A stretch of DNA of 64,000 nucleotides from Solimonas sp. K1W22B-7 (GCF_003428335.1 NZ_CP031704.1:4848071-4912070), one strand, 5' to 3'; numbered from the stretch's first letter, positions 17,139 through 26,906 are shown. Notes: generated from the letters alone by a model not told the origin. Made by a program: numbers and translations.

Positions 17139-18293
17139 CTACGAGGTTTTCCTGGACCTGGCGTCCCAGCCGGCAACGCCCAGCAGCACCAGCGTACCCG
17201 CCGCCGACAGCGCCAGCGGCGGCATCGACGTTGCCACCGGGCCCAGCAGGAGCAGCGCGATCACTGCCAGCAACGGCACTTGCTGCGTCCGGCGCGCGAT
17301 GGCACAGCGGAACAGGTAGGTGCCGAGCAGGTACAGGGCCGTGCTGCCCAGGATCACCGCTGCCACGCCGGGCTCGGTGTGGCCCAGCGGATGCTTCAGC
17401 ACCAACTCGTCTGCCACCGCCGACAGGATGATGCCGGCCACCGGCAGCAGGTGGATGTAGGTATAGGCCAGGCGCGCCACGCGCCCCGGGTCCTGCGCAT
17501 GCGCGATGGTGTGGCTACCGGTTTCGGCAGCGGCATCGAAGTACAGCCACCACATGGTGAGACTGCCGACAAAGGACACGGCGAAGGCGGCCAGGGTGAT
17601 GCCGTTCCATTCCATGCCGGCGACAGTGGCACCGGTGACCAGGATCGACTCGCCCAGGGCGATGATGATGAACAGCGCGCAGCGTTCGGCCAGGTGGCCG
17701 CCGGCCACGTCCCAGTCGGCGGTGCTGGATCGGCCCAGGCCCGGCACCCGGAAGCCCAGGGAGGGGCCGGCGTACTCGAGCGCCAGCGCCAGCGCCCACC
17801 AGGCCAGCCTCTCGCCATGCCCGGCAAGCCCGCCGCCGATCCAGAGCAGGCCGCTGGCCGCGAGCCACACCAGGATGCGCTGGAAGTTCGCCACCATGCC
17901 GGGGCGACCGCGCACCGCCCACAGGAAGAACAGCGTGCGTCCGACCTGCATCGCGACGTAGGCGCCGGCGAACAGCAGGCCGCGCTCCTCGAAGGCCTGC
18001 GGGATCGTGGCCGACAGCAGCAGGCCGAGCAGCATCAGCACCATCAGGGCCAGGCGCACCGGCAGGCGCTCCGGATCCAGCCAGTTGGTGACCCAGGAGG
18101 TGTAGATCCATACCCACCACACCGCCAGCATCAGCACCAGGGTCTGCAGCGCCCCCGCCAGGCTGAAGTGATGGATCAAGGCATGTGACAGCTGCGTGAC
18201 GGCGAACACGAAGACCAGGTCGAAGAACAGTTCGATATAGCCGACGCGGCCGCTTTCGTGGCCTTCGCGGGTGCGCAGCAGGTGTCGGGTCAT
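17139..18293 (-). CDS. LtrA (low temperature requirement A) family membrane protein
   Basis: The 384-residue polytopic membrane protein starts at ATG 18293 with RVGYIELFFDLVFVFAVTQL, the hallmark N-terminus of the LtrA family. It has roughly ten hydrophobic helices, with short charged loops such as EERGLL and SSTADWDVAGGHLAERCALF. LtrA proteins are widespread but of unproven function. The gene's upstream region (from 20 bp before its start) is part of a 515-bp repeat that occurs again at 38895-39409, so the promoter is duplicated while the gene is not. Confidence 0.85.
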   Translation of the reverse strand: MTRHLLRTREGHESGRVGYIELFFDLVFVFAVTQLSHALIHHFSLAGALQTLVLMLAVWWVWIYTSWVTNWLDPERLPVRLALMVLMLLGLLLSATIPQAFEERGLLFAGAYVAMQVGRTLFFLWAVRGRPGMVANFQRILVWLAASGLLWIGGGLAGHGERLAWWALALALEYAGPSLGFRVPGLGRSSTADWDVAGGHLAERCALFIIIALGESILVTGATVAGMEWNGITLAAFAVSFVGSLTMWWLYFDAAAETGSHTIAHAQDPGRVARLAYTYIHLLPVAGIILSAVADELVLKHPLGHTEPGVAAVILGSTALYLLGTYLFRCAIARRTQQVPLLAVIALLLLGPVATSMPPLALSAAGTLVLLGVAGWDARSRKTS

Positions 18294-18312
18294 GTGCAGG
18301 CTCTCGGGTGTG

Positions 18313-18827
18313 TGCCTCCCTTTTACCTTTCCGTGAGCCGCATGCGCCAGCGGCCCGCCGGGGGCGCCTGTCGGTTCCATCCCCGACCCGACAACCGGAT
18401 CAGGTTTCACTGCCGGAACCCGGCCCCGTTCTTGCGGCTGCCACGGAGGGAAACATCCCCTAGAATCGCCGCACTTTTTCGAGGGAACGCGCATGATTGT
18501 CGGCATCGACCTGGGAACCACCAACAGCCTCGCCGCGGTATGGCGCGACGGGCAGGCCGTGCTCATCCCCAATGCCCTCGGCCAGGTGCTGACCCCCTCC
18601 TGCGTCAGCCTGGACGACCAGGGCCAGGTCCTGGTGGGGGCAGCGGCCCGCGACAGGCTGTTGACCCAGCCGCGGCGCACGGCCGCGGCGTTCAAGCGCT
18701 ACATGGGGACCGACCGCCGCCTGACGCTGGCGGATCGCGAGTTCCGCCCGGAGGAACTCTCGGCGCTGGTGCTGAAGTCGCTGAAGGCCGACGCCGAGGC
18801 CTTCCTGGGCGAGCCGGTCACCGAGGC
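18313..18827. repeat. 515-bp direct repeat, left copy (ltrA promoter region plus 5' hscC)
   Basis: This segment recurs at 38895-39409 (offset 20,582) with only about four or five base differences seen. It spans the ltrA/hscC divergent promoter region and the first 111 codons of hscC. Together the two copies bracket the whole RHS island, and recombination between them would remove it and restore ltrA-hscC adjacency. Confidence 0.95.
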
Positions 18828-18939
18828 GCGCAGGGTGACGGTCCAGTCGCCTTGCACGGGCTGCGGCCAGGACACCAGGCCGCGGGCGATGCGGTACGCG
18901 ATGGGGTCGCCTTCGGCGTCGGCGGCGGAGGCGGCGTAG
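18493..18939 (+). pseudogene. hscC: Truncated 5' copy of hscC fused to antisense RHS DNA
   Basis: The first 111 codons match intact hscC at 39075 (VGIDLGTTNSLAAVW to GEPVTEA), and the promoter and ribosome-binding site are also copied. At 18828 the frame runs into an RHS fragment in antisense orientation and ends after 37 unrelated residues. Only part of nucleotide-binding lobe I remains, so it cannot work as a chaperone. It could still be transcribed and yield a 148-residue polypeptide. The join has a short microhomology (GGC). Confidence 0.9.
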
Positions 18940-19119
18940 CGGTAGGGCTTGCCGTCCACGGCCTGGGTCACCGGGGCGGTGGTGAAGACCGGAGCGTGGT
19001 TGGCTTCGGTGGTGGTGTTGCCGCTGGCGGTGGTGGCGTCGGCGGTGGCCAGCAGGATGGCCTGCTCGGCAGCGTCCACGCCGGCGGCGTCGCTGACGAA
19101 GCCGAGCAGCAGGGCGCTG
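18828..19119 (-). pseudogene. Fragment of a diverged RHS protein (Ig-like/cadherin-like segment)
   Basis: On the minus strand this encodes LLLGFVSDAAG...AEQAILLATADATT and NHAPVFTTAPVTQAVDGKPYRY. It is clearly homologous but not identical to the segment of RHS A and B just after the N-terminal head (QAPVFTTHPVTQARAGKVYHY). About ten residues present in A and B are missing. Both ends are abrupt: the left joins hscC DNA at 18828 and the right stops near 19119. It is too diverged to be a recent copy of A or B, so it derives from another RHS paralogue. Confidence 0.8.
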
Positions 19120-19191
19120 CGGCTGTCTCTAGTTTCTGTGTCTCAGTCTAGGGGGCACTCCAAAATGGCGGCCCTTTTCCCCGAACCTTTC

Positions 19192-20031
19192 TTACTCCCA
19201 CCAGACGTTTTCCAAGGGAAAACTACGTGCGCATGTGTTGAAAACAGAAGCTTGAGCATAGGGAGGGAGTTGATCAACCGGCATTGTATGTAGAACGCTT
19301 AGTTGACGCATCAACTCCGCGAACGAAGGAGCGCGAAACTGGCCTGAATGGTATCGGAGTACCGCCTCTGCCTCGCCATCTGCCGTTCTCACCTGTGGAT
19401 GCAATAAAATTAATTCATAGTTGGACGTGCCATGTTTCCCAATCACGATCGCGTTTCGTAGGTAACTTGTACGCATACTTACGTCGTTTTGCTCTGTGCC
19501 GTAAGTAAAATATTCAGTGTCGGAAGATTCTATAGGGACCTGCTCGTACAGAGCCAATAGATTCGGAAAAAGTTCCGAGAAACGGTCAACTTGCGGAATC
19601 GAAAAAAAACCAATGCCGACATCCCCGTGGTTTACATCAAAGGGAGATAAGTCTTCGGGATGGTATGCCAGCAGGAAGTCTTTATACGATTTTGGCAACG
19701 GAACTCCCAAAGAGCGTTCCAATTTTTCTATGGCTCTCCGCTGCTCTCTCGTATCTCCGTTCACCAAGGGCGGCCATTTAGGGATGACTGAAGAGTAGAA
19801 TTCATCAGAACTTTGACCTTTCTTCTTAAAACTAGATTCCGAGCTATGCCAGCATGATAAAAAATTCCTCCAACTTTCAACATTTAATTTGTACCCCGAC
19901 TGCCTCTCTGTCAAAGACATCTTTGCAGACCTCGCTTCGGAATCTGAACTGGAATTTCCAGAGCACCCTGCACAATAAAATACTAGGAACAGGAGCAGTA
20001 GGGAGAGCCCTTTTCTATCGTGCACAAACAT
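19192..20031 (-). CDS. SMI1/KNR4 (SUKH) family immunity protein with lipoprotein signal
   Basis: The 279-residue protein overlaps the RHS B stop by 17 bp, the standard position for the cognate immunity gene. The N-terminus MFVHDRKGLSLLLLFLVFYC is a signal sequence with Cys20 and Cys23 (CAGC), so lipid attachment at Cys23 is likely. The SUKH core follows: IEKLERSLGVPLPKSYKDFLLAYH (about residues 100-125), GIGFFSIPQVDRFSELFPNLL and a later SNYELILLHP strand. SUKH proteins neutralise many nuclease tips. Here the tip is NucA/NucB-like. A lipoprotein would act in the periplasm rather than the cytoplasm, which is unusual for a DNase antidote. Base composition is AT-rich, unlike the neighbouring RHS core. 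Confidence 0.8.
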   Translation of the reverse strand: MFVHDRKGLSLLLLFLVFYCAGCSGNSSSDSEARSAKMSLTERQSGYKLNVESWRNFLSCWHSSESSFKKKGQSSDEFYSSVIPKWPPLVNGDTREQRRAIEKLERSLGVPLPKSYKDFLLAYHPEDLSPFDVNHGDVGIGFFSIPQVDRFSELFPNLLALYEQVPIESSDTEYFTYGTEQNDVSMRTSYLRNAIVIGKHGTSNYELILLHPQVRTADGEAEAVLRYHSGQFRAPSFAELMRQLSVLHTMPVDQLPPYAQASVFNTCARSFPLENVWWE

Positions 20032-23000
20032 ATCCTGTTTGAGGTAGCCCTATCACCGGAACAACAACAAATTTATATCCAGAATTACTTGGAATGCCGC
20101 ATCTATTGTAAAAAGCCCCTAAATATCCACCTGCTTTTGCATTGTCTGGAGCACTAACGCTTCTCAAAGAAACTCCAACTCCGCCGTTGTAGTTGTGCTT
20201 TCCCCCTTCGTTAGTTGCCGCAAAGGGATACTCGTCGCATTCAGTCCCAGAAGCTTTTGTGCAAGGCTTTCCTACACCCTTGTAAGCCTCCAGCCAGTAT
20301 CTGGAATTAGCAGGGGATTTTCTGGACAATCCACCCGAAATTCCACCCTGCTTAGCGGCGGAAATATGGTCACGAACCTCTCTGACATCGTCACCAATCA
20401 GAAGTAAATCAACGCCTGGCTTACATCGGCTCTTTCCGGTACGGGTCCATTCAATGCACTCTTCAATTCTTTTAAGAATAATCGGATTGCTAGCTGCATA
20501 CACCTGAGACTGCATTGCCACCGCAAGCGCAGCTTCGTTCTGAACCGCCCGCCCATTTCCACTACCACTTAGTATGATGGCCGCACCTACTATTGAGTTT
20601 ACTGCTGATGCGGCCTGAACTTGGCCCAAATCAAAATTTCCAGATGGATCAATCCTATTTATTGGATCATCACTTGCATAAACATACTTGTTTATGACAT
20701 TCAAACAATATGAACAACCTTCAAATTGATCACGGGAAATAAATCTCCCCTCCCCAGAGGCCATCCATCGATCTCTGAGGGCATACGATTCCAAATCCCA
20801 ATCATACTGTTCTCCGGTGTGCAGGAAATCGTTCTCTGTTGTGCCCGTATGGCCGGCCACTGCGCCATTTGTCTCATAGCTATAGGTATCACTTGTCTCC
20901 CCATCTCCAGCAGTCAGGAGACGCGTACTTCCTAACCCATCCGCGTGGTAGTAGCTCGGATTCTCTGCGCCTTCCCTACTCAGCAGGTCATCACCATGTA
21001 CATACAGGACTTCCGGATCGGCTAATCCAGCGTTGTCCTCCTCAATTACCTGTGCATACTCTTGGTTGTGATCCACGAGATACTGCGTGCTATTCTTCGC
21101 CGTCCGTATCCCCTTCGCCTCATACTGATAACTCGCCTTCTGCACCCCATTGACGCTGTACTTCACCAACCGGTTATCGTCATTCCACCCGTAGACATGG
21201 GTATCGGTTGAGCCGCCAGCCGTAACAACCTTCCTCGTCGTGTTCCCATTAGCGTCATAGCTGTAGACCGTGCTGTACTGGCTTGAGCCATCCAGCGTTC
21301 GGGTCTCCGTCAACAGTCGGTCGTTATCGTCGTAGCTGTAGGTCGTAACCTCGACCTGCCCACCCTTCGTCTTGGTCTGCGTCAGGCGATTGCCCACCTT
21401 GTCGTACACCCAGGCGGTGCTGTAGCTCCTGGCGCCATCGCGATAGTCAGTGACGCTCTCCCTGGTCAGCCGATTCAGCCCGTCATACTCATAGTCCACC
21501 GTCCGCGTCGGCCCATCGTTATCCCGCTCCGCCAGCCGCGTCCGCTGCCCATTCGCCGCCAGCGTGTAGTGATACGCCCCCAGGATCGCTCCCGTGGCCG
21601 TCTTCTCGTGCCGCACCTCAATCAACCGCCCGTTGTCGTCGTAGTCCCAGTAGCTGCTGGTGCCGTTGGGCAGGCTGACGCGGACCTTCTGGTTGCGGGC
21701 GTTGTACTGATAAGTGGTCTGCTTGCCCTGCGTGTCCGTAACCGACTGCAGGCGGTTGAGCTCGTCAAACCCGTATTGGACGTTCTGATGCTTCGTGCTC
21801 AGCAGGGTGCGGTTGCCGTTCTGGTCGTACTGATAACGAATCACGCCCTCGGGTGATTCGACCCGGGCCAGACGGTCACGCGCGTCGTACTGGTACTTCG
21901 TGACGCCCCGGGCATCGGTCTGCGTGTCGATCTGCCCGCTGGCGCTGTAAGTCGTCTTGACCCTTGAGCCATCCGCATACTTGCGCTCGATCTCGCGATT
22001 GAGATCATCGTAGGCAGAGGTATGCGTCCGGCCGTTGAAATCCTTGTGCCAAGTGCGGTTTCCATTGGCGTCGTAGCCGAAGGTTTCCCGCTCTCCCTCC
22101 GGCAGGACCCTCGCCGTCACCTGGCTCAGGTCGCTGTACTCCCAGCGCGTGATCCGCCCTTTGGCATCCTGCTGGCTGATCTTGTTGCCCAGCTCGTCGT
22201 AGCCGTAGCGGGTGACCAAATCCTGCGTGCCGTCGTTCTGGGTGACGGTGATCAGTTGGCTCTTGGCGTCATAGCCGAAGGTGCTGCTCTTGCCGCTGGC
22301 GTCGGTTTCCGTTTCCTTCTGGCCTGAGGTGGTCCAGGTGGTCTGGGTGTAAGTGCCATCCGGCAGCGTGGTCTTGGTGACCCGGTTGAGCGCGTCGTAC
22401 TCGAAGGCCGTGGTCTTGAGGCTGGCGTCGGTAACGCGGGTCCGATTGCCGTTGGCGTCATAGCCGTAGGTGGTGATCTGGCCCAGGGCATCGGTGCTGC
22501 TGGTCAGCCGGCCCGCGGCGTCGTAGCCATTGGTGAGGCTACGTCCCAAACTGTCCTTCTGCTGGTGAACCCTGCCGACGTTGTCGTAGACGGTCTCTTC
22601 AGTGCTGCCGTCCGGGTGGATGATCTTGGTCAAGCGATTGAGAGCATCGTATTCGCGTTGGGTCGTCCGCCCGGCACGGTCGGTCCTTTCCACCTCGTTG
22701 CCCTCGACGTCGTAGGCGACGGTCTCCGTGCCGCCATCCGCATGAATCGTCTTGATCAGCCGCGCCAGGCTGTCGTACTCGTAGCGGGTGACTTTTCCGC
22801 GGGCATCGGTCTGGGTCTCCACCTTGCCGGCGGTGTTGTAGGTCGTAGCGGTCTTCAGGTCTGTGGGACCGGTTTCCTCGAGCACCCGCCCTTCGGCATC
22901 CAGCCTGCGGCTGGTTCGTACGGTGGCGGTGCTGCCATCGGCCTTTGTGCGGGCCTGACTGCGCGCAATCTCCTGGCCGTTGGCATCCAGTTCCAGGTTA

Positions 23001-25957
23001 GTCACCCGCCCCAGCGGATCGGTCTCCGAGATCTTCTGGCTCTGGGCGTTGTAGCCGTACTGGCTGAGGTTGCCGGAGAGGTTCAGCCCCAGCAGCTCGC
23101 CCTTGCCGTTCTGGAAGATGCGCGTGCTGCGGCCCAGTGGTTCGCTGATTAGCGTCAGCTCGGCGGTGATCTGGCTATAAGTGTTGCTGGTGACGTTGCC
23201 GCGGGCATCTGTCGTGCTCAGCAGCTGCCAGCGCTGGCTGCCGTTGTCCAGGGTCCAGTCGTTGGTGCTGCCCTGCCCCAGAGGATTGGTCTCGGTCAGC
23301 AGCTGGTTAGCCGGGTTGTAGCTGCGCGTGACGGATTTGCCATAGGCGTCGGTAACCTTGGTCTCGTTGCCGTTGGCGTCATATTCGAAAGACGTCTTGT
23401 GCCCGAGCGCGTCGGTCTTCTCCAGGACATTGCCTTCGCCGTCGTAGAGATAGGCCGTCTCGAATCCGCGCCGGTTCTTCACCACCTGGCGGTTGTCGTC
23501 AGGCTGGAACACGATGTCGCTGCGCTGACCGTCGGCGTCGATGGTGGCGATCAGTCTTCCCTGCTCGTCGTAGATCTGCCGGGCGACGGTGATGCCGCGC
23601 GGGTCGATGAGGTCGGTCAGGCCGTGGCTGCGGTCGTACTTGAAGCGCGTGGTCTGGGCGTTGCGGTCGGTGACGCTTTGCAGGTCGCCCTGGGCGCTGT
23701 AGCCGTACTGGATCTTCTTGCCGGCCAGGTCGGTGACGGCGGTGATGCGGCCTTGTGCGTCGCGATCAAAATGGATGGTCTGGCCGCCGCTGTGGATCAG
23801 GCCGTTCGCGGTGTAGTCCAGGGTGTTGCCGAAGGCGTCCTTGACGCGCTCGATGCCGACACCCTCCCGCAGGTAGTACTCCAGCCCTTCCTGGGTCTTG
23901 AGCTTGAACTCCTGGGGGTTCCAGGTTTCCAGGTTGTCCATGTCGTAGAGCACGCCGCCCTGGGCTTTGACGTTGGGGACGTTGACCAGGGTGAGGCTGC
24001 CGGTGGTGCCCGGGGCGGGGTCGAACAGGATGTTGACCGGCGGGGGTTGGCCGAAGCTGCACTCGGTGGCGTTGCGCGCACTGAAGCGCTCGACCTTGCC
24101 GTCGGGCAGGGTGATGGCGATGCGGCGCTTGCCGACGGGACGCAAACACACGTTGAACTGCCCCGGCGGGGTTTCGACGTTCCACTGCAGGCCCAGGGTC
24201 ATGTTCTGGCGCAGGCGCAGGCTCTGGTAGTCCACGCTCCAGCCGTGGCCGAAATCCAGCTTGTCGGCCTTGCGGCGGGTGTCGTAGGTCCGGGTGACCT
24301 GGATCGGGATGCCGGCGGCTTCGAGGCTCAGGTCGACGAAGCTGATGCTGAACTGCCCCAGCTTCTGCTCGCCGTAGACTTCGATCGAGACCAGGGCGGT
24401 GGTCTGGCGTCCGCCGGTATCGGCGGCGACCAGGGCCAGCTGGTAGAGGCCGTTGTCCAGGGTGGTGGGGTCGAAGCTGCCCAGTACGCCGTTGGCCACC
24501 GGCGTGGTGCGGGTGAGGATCTCGCGCCAGGCGTCGTCGCCGGCGCCCAGGGGGCGCCACAGCAGCTGGTACCAGGCGAAGTGGTCGTCGCTGGCGCTGC
24601 CACGGATCGGGATGCGGCCGCTGACTTCGGCGTCGGCCTCGGGGCTGGTGATTTCGGCGACGGGTGCTGCGCTGTCGTCGGCGCTGCGCACGCGCAGCAG
24701 GGCTTCGCGGTGGAGTGTGGTGCTGTCGTCGCTGACCTGCAGGGCGATGCGGTAGACGCCGGGGGTTTGCGGGGCGGGCTGCTGCAGGACGCCGTTGGCG
24801 GGGATGGCGACCGGCGTGCCGTTGACGGTTAGTGTGCGCGTGACCGTGCCGCTGCCGCCGCTGCTGGCGACGCTGAGGGTGACGGGGGTACCGGGCTCGG
24901 CCAGCTCGGGGCTGACGCTGAGGCTGGCGTCCAGTGCGGCGGCGGCTTCATCGACGTGCAGGGACCAGGTCTGCTCGCGCCAGGCGTGGCCGTCGTCGGC
25001 GCGCAGGGTGATGACCCAGTCGCCCGCCACCGGGCGGTCCCAGCTGACGTGGCCGCTGGCGCTGACGCTGACGCCGCCGGGCGCGCGGGTGATGCGGTAC
25101 TGGACGGGGTCGCCTTCGGGATCGGCGGCGGAGGCGCTGTAGTGGTAGACCTTGCCGGCCCTGGCCTGGGTGACGGGGTGGGTGGTGAAGACCGGGGCCT
25201 GGTTGACGGGCTCGTCGAGGTCGGCCGTGCCGGTGGCGGCGTTGGCGGTGGCCACGAGGATCGCCTGGTCGGCGGCGGTGCCGCCGGCCGCGCCGCTGAC
25301 GAAGCCCAGCATCAGCGCGCCAACGATGTCCTGCTGCGCGGCGTACTCGCTCCAGCGCACGCCGGAGCTGTCGCCCAGCAGCACTTCGATGCCCTGCTGC
25401 ACGCCGCGCGCGGCGTCGAGTACGGGCAGCGCGCCGCCCGCGGCCTGCGCGGGCGAGCCCAGTGCCAGCCAGGCGAGATTGCCGGACTGCAGGCGGCCGG
25501 CGTCGCCGCCGGTGAGGCGGTAGTCCCCCGCCCCGCTGGCATCGTCGGAGATCACCAGGCCGCTGCCGGACCAGCCGGCAATGGTCACGGGGGATTCCGA
25601 CACCGTGCCGCTGCGGCCGTTGCCGACGTTGTCGCGCAGCAGCTGCTTGTCGTCGGCGGGCAGGTCGATGCGGGCCAGCGCGGCGTCGAGGTTGTCGGCC
25701 CCCAGGCGGTAGATCGGGGTGCCCGCCACCACCGACTGTGCCAGGGCCTTGACCGCGGAGGCGCCCTGCGGCGCGCCGCCGGCGAACAGGCGCTCCAGCG
25801 AGAGATGGCCATAGGCCGAGGCGCGCTCCAGCGCGGCGCGGCGGAAGGCGGCATAGCCGACCGGCTTGCCTTCGGCGTCCACTTCGCGCGTCACGACGGC
25901 GGTGTTGAGCTGCTCCAGCTGCAAGGCCACGGCGGGGAAGCGCACGTGCGTGGGCAC
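20015..25957 (-). CDS. Headless RHS/YD-repeat protein B with C-terminal NucA/NucB-type DNase tip
   Basis: The frame from ATG 25957 gives 1980 residues; RHS homology continues to 26146 without a start codon. It lacks the signal peptide and transglutaminase-like head of protein A, so it cannot be exported as it stands. Order: Ig-like segment, sugar-binding-like beta region, about 25 YD repeats, the RHS core end (KYVYASDDPINRIDPSG), then a unique tip of about 205 residues. The tip has CDEYPFAATNEGG and a following DNAKAGGYLGAFYNRC, the signature of secreted NucA/NucB DNases. A SUKH immunity gene overlaps its stop. It probably serves as a silent donor: it shares about 2.7 kb of identical sequence with A. 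Confidence 0.85.
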   Translation of the reverse strand: MPTHVRFPAVALQLEQLNTAVVTREVDAEGKPVGYAAFRRAALERASAYGHLSLERLFAGGAPQGASAVKALAQSVVAGTPIYRLGADNLDAALARIDLPADDKQLLRDNVGNGRSGTVSESPVTIAGWSGSGLVISDDASGAGDYRLTGGDAGRLQSGNLAWLALGSPAQAAGGALPVLDAARGVQQGIEVLLGDSSGVRWSEYAAQQDIVGALMLGFVSGAAGGTAADQAILVATANAATGTADLDEPVNQAPVFTTHPVTQARAGKVYHYSASAADPEGDPVQYRITRAPGGVSVSASGHVSWDRPVAGDWVITLRADDGHAWREQTWSLHVDEAAAALDASLSVSPELAEPGTPVTLSVASSGGSGTVTRTLTVNGTPVAIPANGVLQQPAPQTPGVYRIALQVSDDSTTLHREALLRVRSADDSAAPVAEITSPEADAEVSGRIPIRGSASDDHFAWYQLLWRPLGAGDDAWREILTRTTPVANGVLGSFDPTTLDNGLYQLALVAADTGGRQTTALVSIEVYGEQKLGQFSISFVDLSLEAAGIPIQVTRTYDTRRKADKLDFGHGWSVDYQSLRLRQNMTLGLQWNVETPPGQFNVCLRPVGKRRIAITLPDGKVERFSARNATECSFGQPPPVNILFDPAPGTTGSLTLVNVPNVKAQGGVLYDMDNLETWNPQEFKLKTQEGLEYYLREGVGIERVKDAFGNTLDYTANGLIHSGGQTIHFDRDAQGRITAVTDLAGKKIQYGYSAQGDLQSVTDRNAQTTRFKYDRSHGLTDLIDPRGITVARQIYDEQGRLIATIDADGQRSDIVFQPDDNRQVVKNRRGFETAYLYDGEGNVLEKTDALGHKTSFEYDANGNETKVTDAYGKSVTRSYNPANQLLTETNPLGQGSTNDWTLDNGSQRWQLLSTTDARGNVTSNTYSQITAELTLISEPLGRSTRIFQNGKGELLGLNLSGNLSQYGYNAQSQKISETDPLGRVTNLELDANGQEIARSQARTKADGSTATVRTSRRLDAEGRVLEETGPTDLKTATTYNTAGKVETQTDARGKVTRYEYDSLARLIKTIHADGGTETVAYDVEGNEVERTDRAGRTTQREYDALNRLTKIIHPDGSTEETVYDNVGRVHQQKDSLGRSLTNGYDAAGRLTSSTDALGQITTYGYDANGNRTRVTDASLKTTAFEYDALNRVTKTTLPDGTYTQTTWTTSGQKETETDASGKSSTFGYDAKSQLITVTQNDGTQDLVTRYGYDELGNKISQQDAKGRITRWEYSDLSQVTARVLPEGERETFGYDANGNRTWHKDFNGRTHTSAYDDLNREIERKYADGSRVKTTYSASGQIDTQTDARGVTKYQYDARDRLARVESPEGVIRYQYDQNGNRTLLSTKHQNVQYGFDELNRLQSVTDTQGKQTTYQYNARNQKVRVSLPNGTSSYWDYDDNGRLIEVRHEKTATGAILGAYHYTLAANGQRTRLAERDNDGPTRTVDYEYDGLNRLTRESVTDYRDGARSYSTAWVYDKVGNRLTQTKTKGGQVEVTTYSYDDNDRLLTETRTLDGSSQYSTVYSYDANGNTTRKVVTAGGSTDTHVYGWNDDNRLVKYSVNGVQKASYQYEAKGIRTAKNSTQYLVDHNQEYAQVIEEDNAGLADPEVLYVHGDDLLSREGAENPSYYHADGLGSTRLLTAGDGETSDTYSYETNGAVAGHTGTTENDFLHTGEQYDWDLESYALRDRWMASGEGRFISRDQFEGCSYCLNVINKYVYASDDPINRIDPSGNFDLGQVQAASAVNSIVGAAIILSGSGNGRAVQNEAALAVAMQSQVYAASNPIILKRIEECIEWTRTGKSRCKPGVDLLLIGDDVREVRDHISAAKQGGISGGLSRKSPANSRYWLEAYKGVGKPCTKASGTECDEYPFAATNEGGKHNYNGGVGVSLRSVSAPDNAKAGGYLGAFYNRCGIPSNSGYKFVVVPVIGLPQTGYVCAR

Positions 25958-26146
25958 GCCATAGGCGTAGGTGGTCTGGGCATCGACGTAGGCGCGCAGC
26001 AGCGAGGGCTGGCGCGCACTGACGGCACGGGCGATGCGGGCGAACAGGCGGTCGTTGGCGTCGGCCAGCGCGAAGTACGACAGGCCGGCTTCTTCCAGCA
26101 GCGAGCCGGTCAGCGCGTCGCGCGTGAGGCTGCCGTACTGGCGCGC
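23469..26146 (-). repeat. 2.68-kb near-identical block, RHS B copy
   Basis: Matches 33876-36553 at a constant offset of 10,407 bp; no difference was seen in the stretches compared, including all six-frame translations over most of it. It covers the region from just after the head to the first YD repeats. Toward the tip, similarity drops to roughly 85-90% and ends completely near 21,125. The right edge (26146) is abrupt and abuts a RAYT-type end. Confidence 0.9.
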
Positions 26147-26165
26147 GACCCCTTTTCTCTTCTCG
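26147..26165. repeat. RAYT-type end remnant at the RHS B breakpoint
   Basis: RHS homology stops at 26146 and is followed by GACCCCTTTTCTCT, matching the right terminal sequence of the RAYT element at 29952-29970 (CGACCCCTTTTCTCCCTC). No transposase lies here. The remnant sits between the end of the C-cassette immunity gene and the headless RHS B, marking a likely join. Confidence 0.6.
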
Positions 26166-26168
26166 CCC

Positions 26169-26891
26169 CTACCCTTTTTCTATTCGCCAAAAGCTCCCGT
26201 CTTGCATATCTTTTCTTCTCTGTGACAAGTTCAACCGCAACTCTTCCGATAGCAAAAAAATCCCTTCTTTCTTGTCAGAAGGAAAAAAAATTCTCGAATG
26301 TCCAGAATGAACGAGAAGCGATATTCCACCACCTTCAACAGCCTTCTGAGCTTCGCGTTCTTGTCGCCGCCAATCACCGAATCTACTCGTGGCTCCATTC
26401 ACGCTAGTCGTACTATGCCGATATATCAATCTTAGAACTTCGTCAAATGATGATTCGTTGAATGAGAACATAAAAACTATCGCCATTTTTCTCCGAAGTC
26501 CCCCCAGAGCATAGAACAATGCATCATGAAACTTCTCAATTCCTTTGGCAGAGCGCAACTCCACGCCCCCATCTACCCATATGAAATTTTCATCTATAAA
26601 GTTCTTGACCATTATGGCCATTTCTTCATTTTCATTGTCCGCTGTTAAATTAAGCGACTCTTTAGAATCGACCAATTCAAACAATGACGACCCGAAAATT
26701 TTATATTCTTTTTTATCAAAGAATATATTTCCAAAAATGCTTACCTTCTCCGCTAATGAAAACAACGGCAAAAAAAAACTCTCGCACGAATACTTCCATG
26801 AAGTCCAAGTTGGAAATCCTTCGCGGAGATTCAAAAATTCTCGATTAGAACCAAACTGCTGCGATTCCACCTTAATTTTTTTTGACGGCAT
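26169..26891 (-). CDS. Putative immunity protein for orphan tip C
   Basis: The 240-residue protein starts 15 bp after the stop of the orphan tip gene and has no signal peptide or membrane segment, so it should be cytoplasmic. The sequence is rich in Phe, Lys and Glu (FFDKKEYKIFGSSLFELV; NEEMAIMVKNFIDENFIWVDGG) and AT-rich in base composition, typical of immunity genes in such arrays. I do not recognise a family. The C-terminus may be slightly altered because the gene ends exactly at a RAYT-type end remnant (26147-26165). The immunity role is inferred from position only. Confidence 0.65.
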   Translation of the reverse strand: MPSKKIKVESQQFGSNREFLNLREGFPTWTSWKYSCESFFLPLFSLAEKVSIFGNIFFDKKEYKIFGSSLFELVDSKESLNLTADNENEEMAIMVKNFIDENFIWVDGGVELRSAKGIEKFHDALFYALGGLRRKMAIVFMFSFNESSFDEVLRLIYRHSTTSVNGATSRFGDWRRQEREAQKAVEGGGISLLVHSGHSRIFFPSDKKEGIFLLSEELRLNLSQRRKDMQDGSFWRIEKG

Positions 26892-26906
26892 GACATTTTT
26901 TATCCG

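Noticed and set aside
19151-19178. Possible fourth RAYT-like end (…GGCGGCCCTTTTCC) between the RHS fragment and the SUKH gene
   Set aside because: The resemblance is limited to a short pyrimidine run and there is no paired copy, so it is not listed as a feature.
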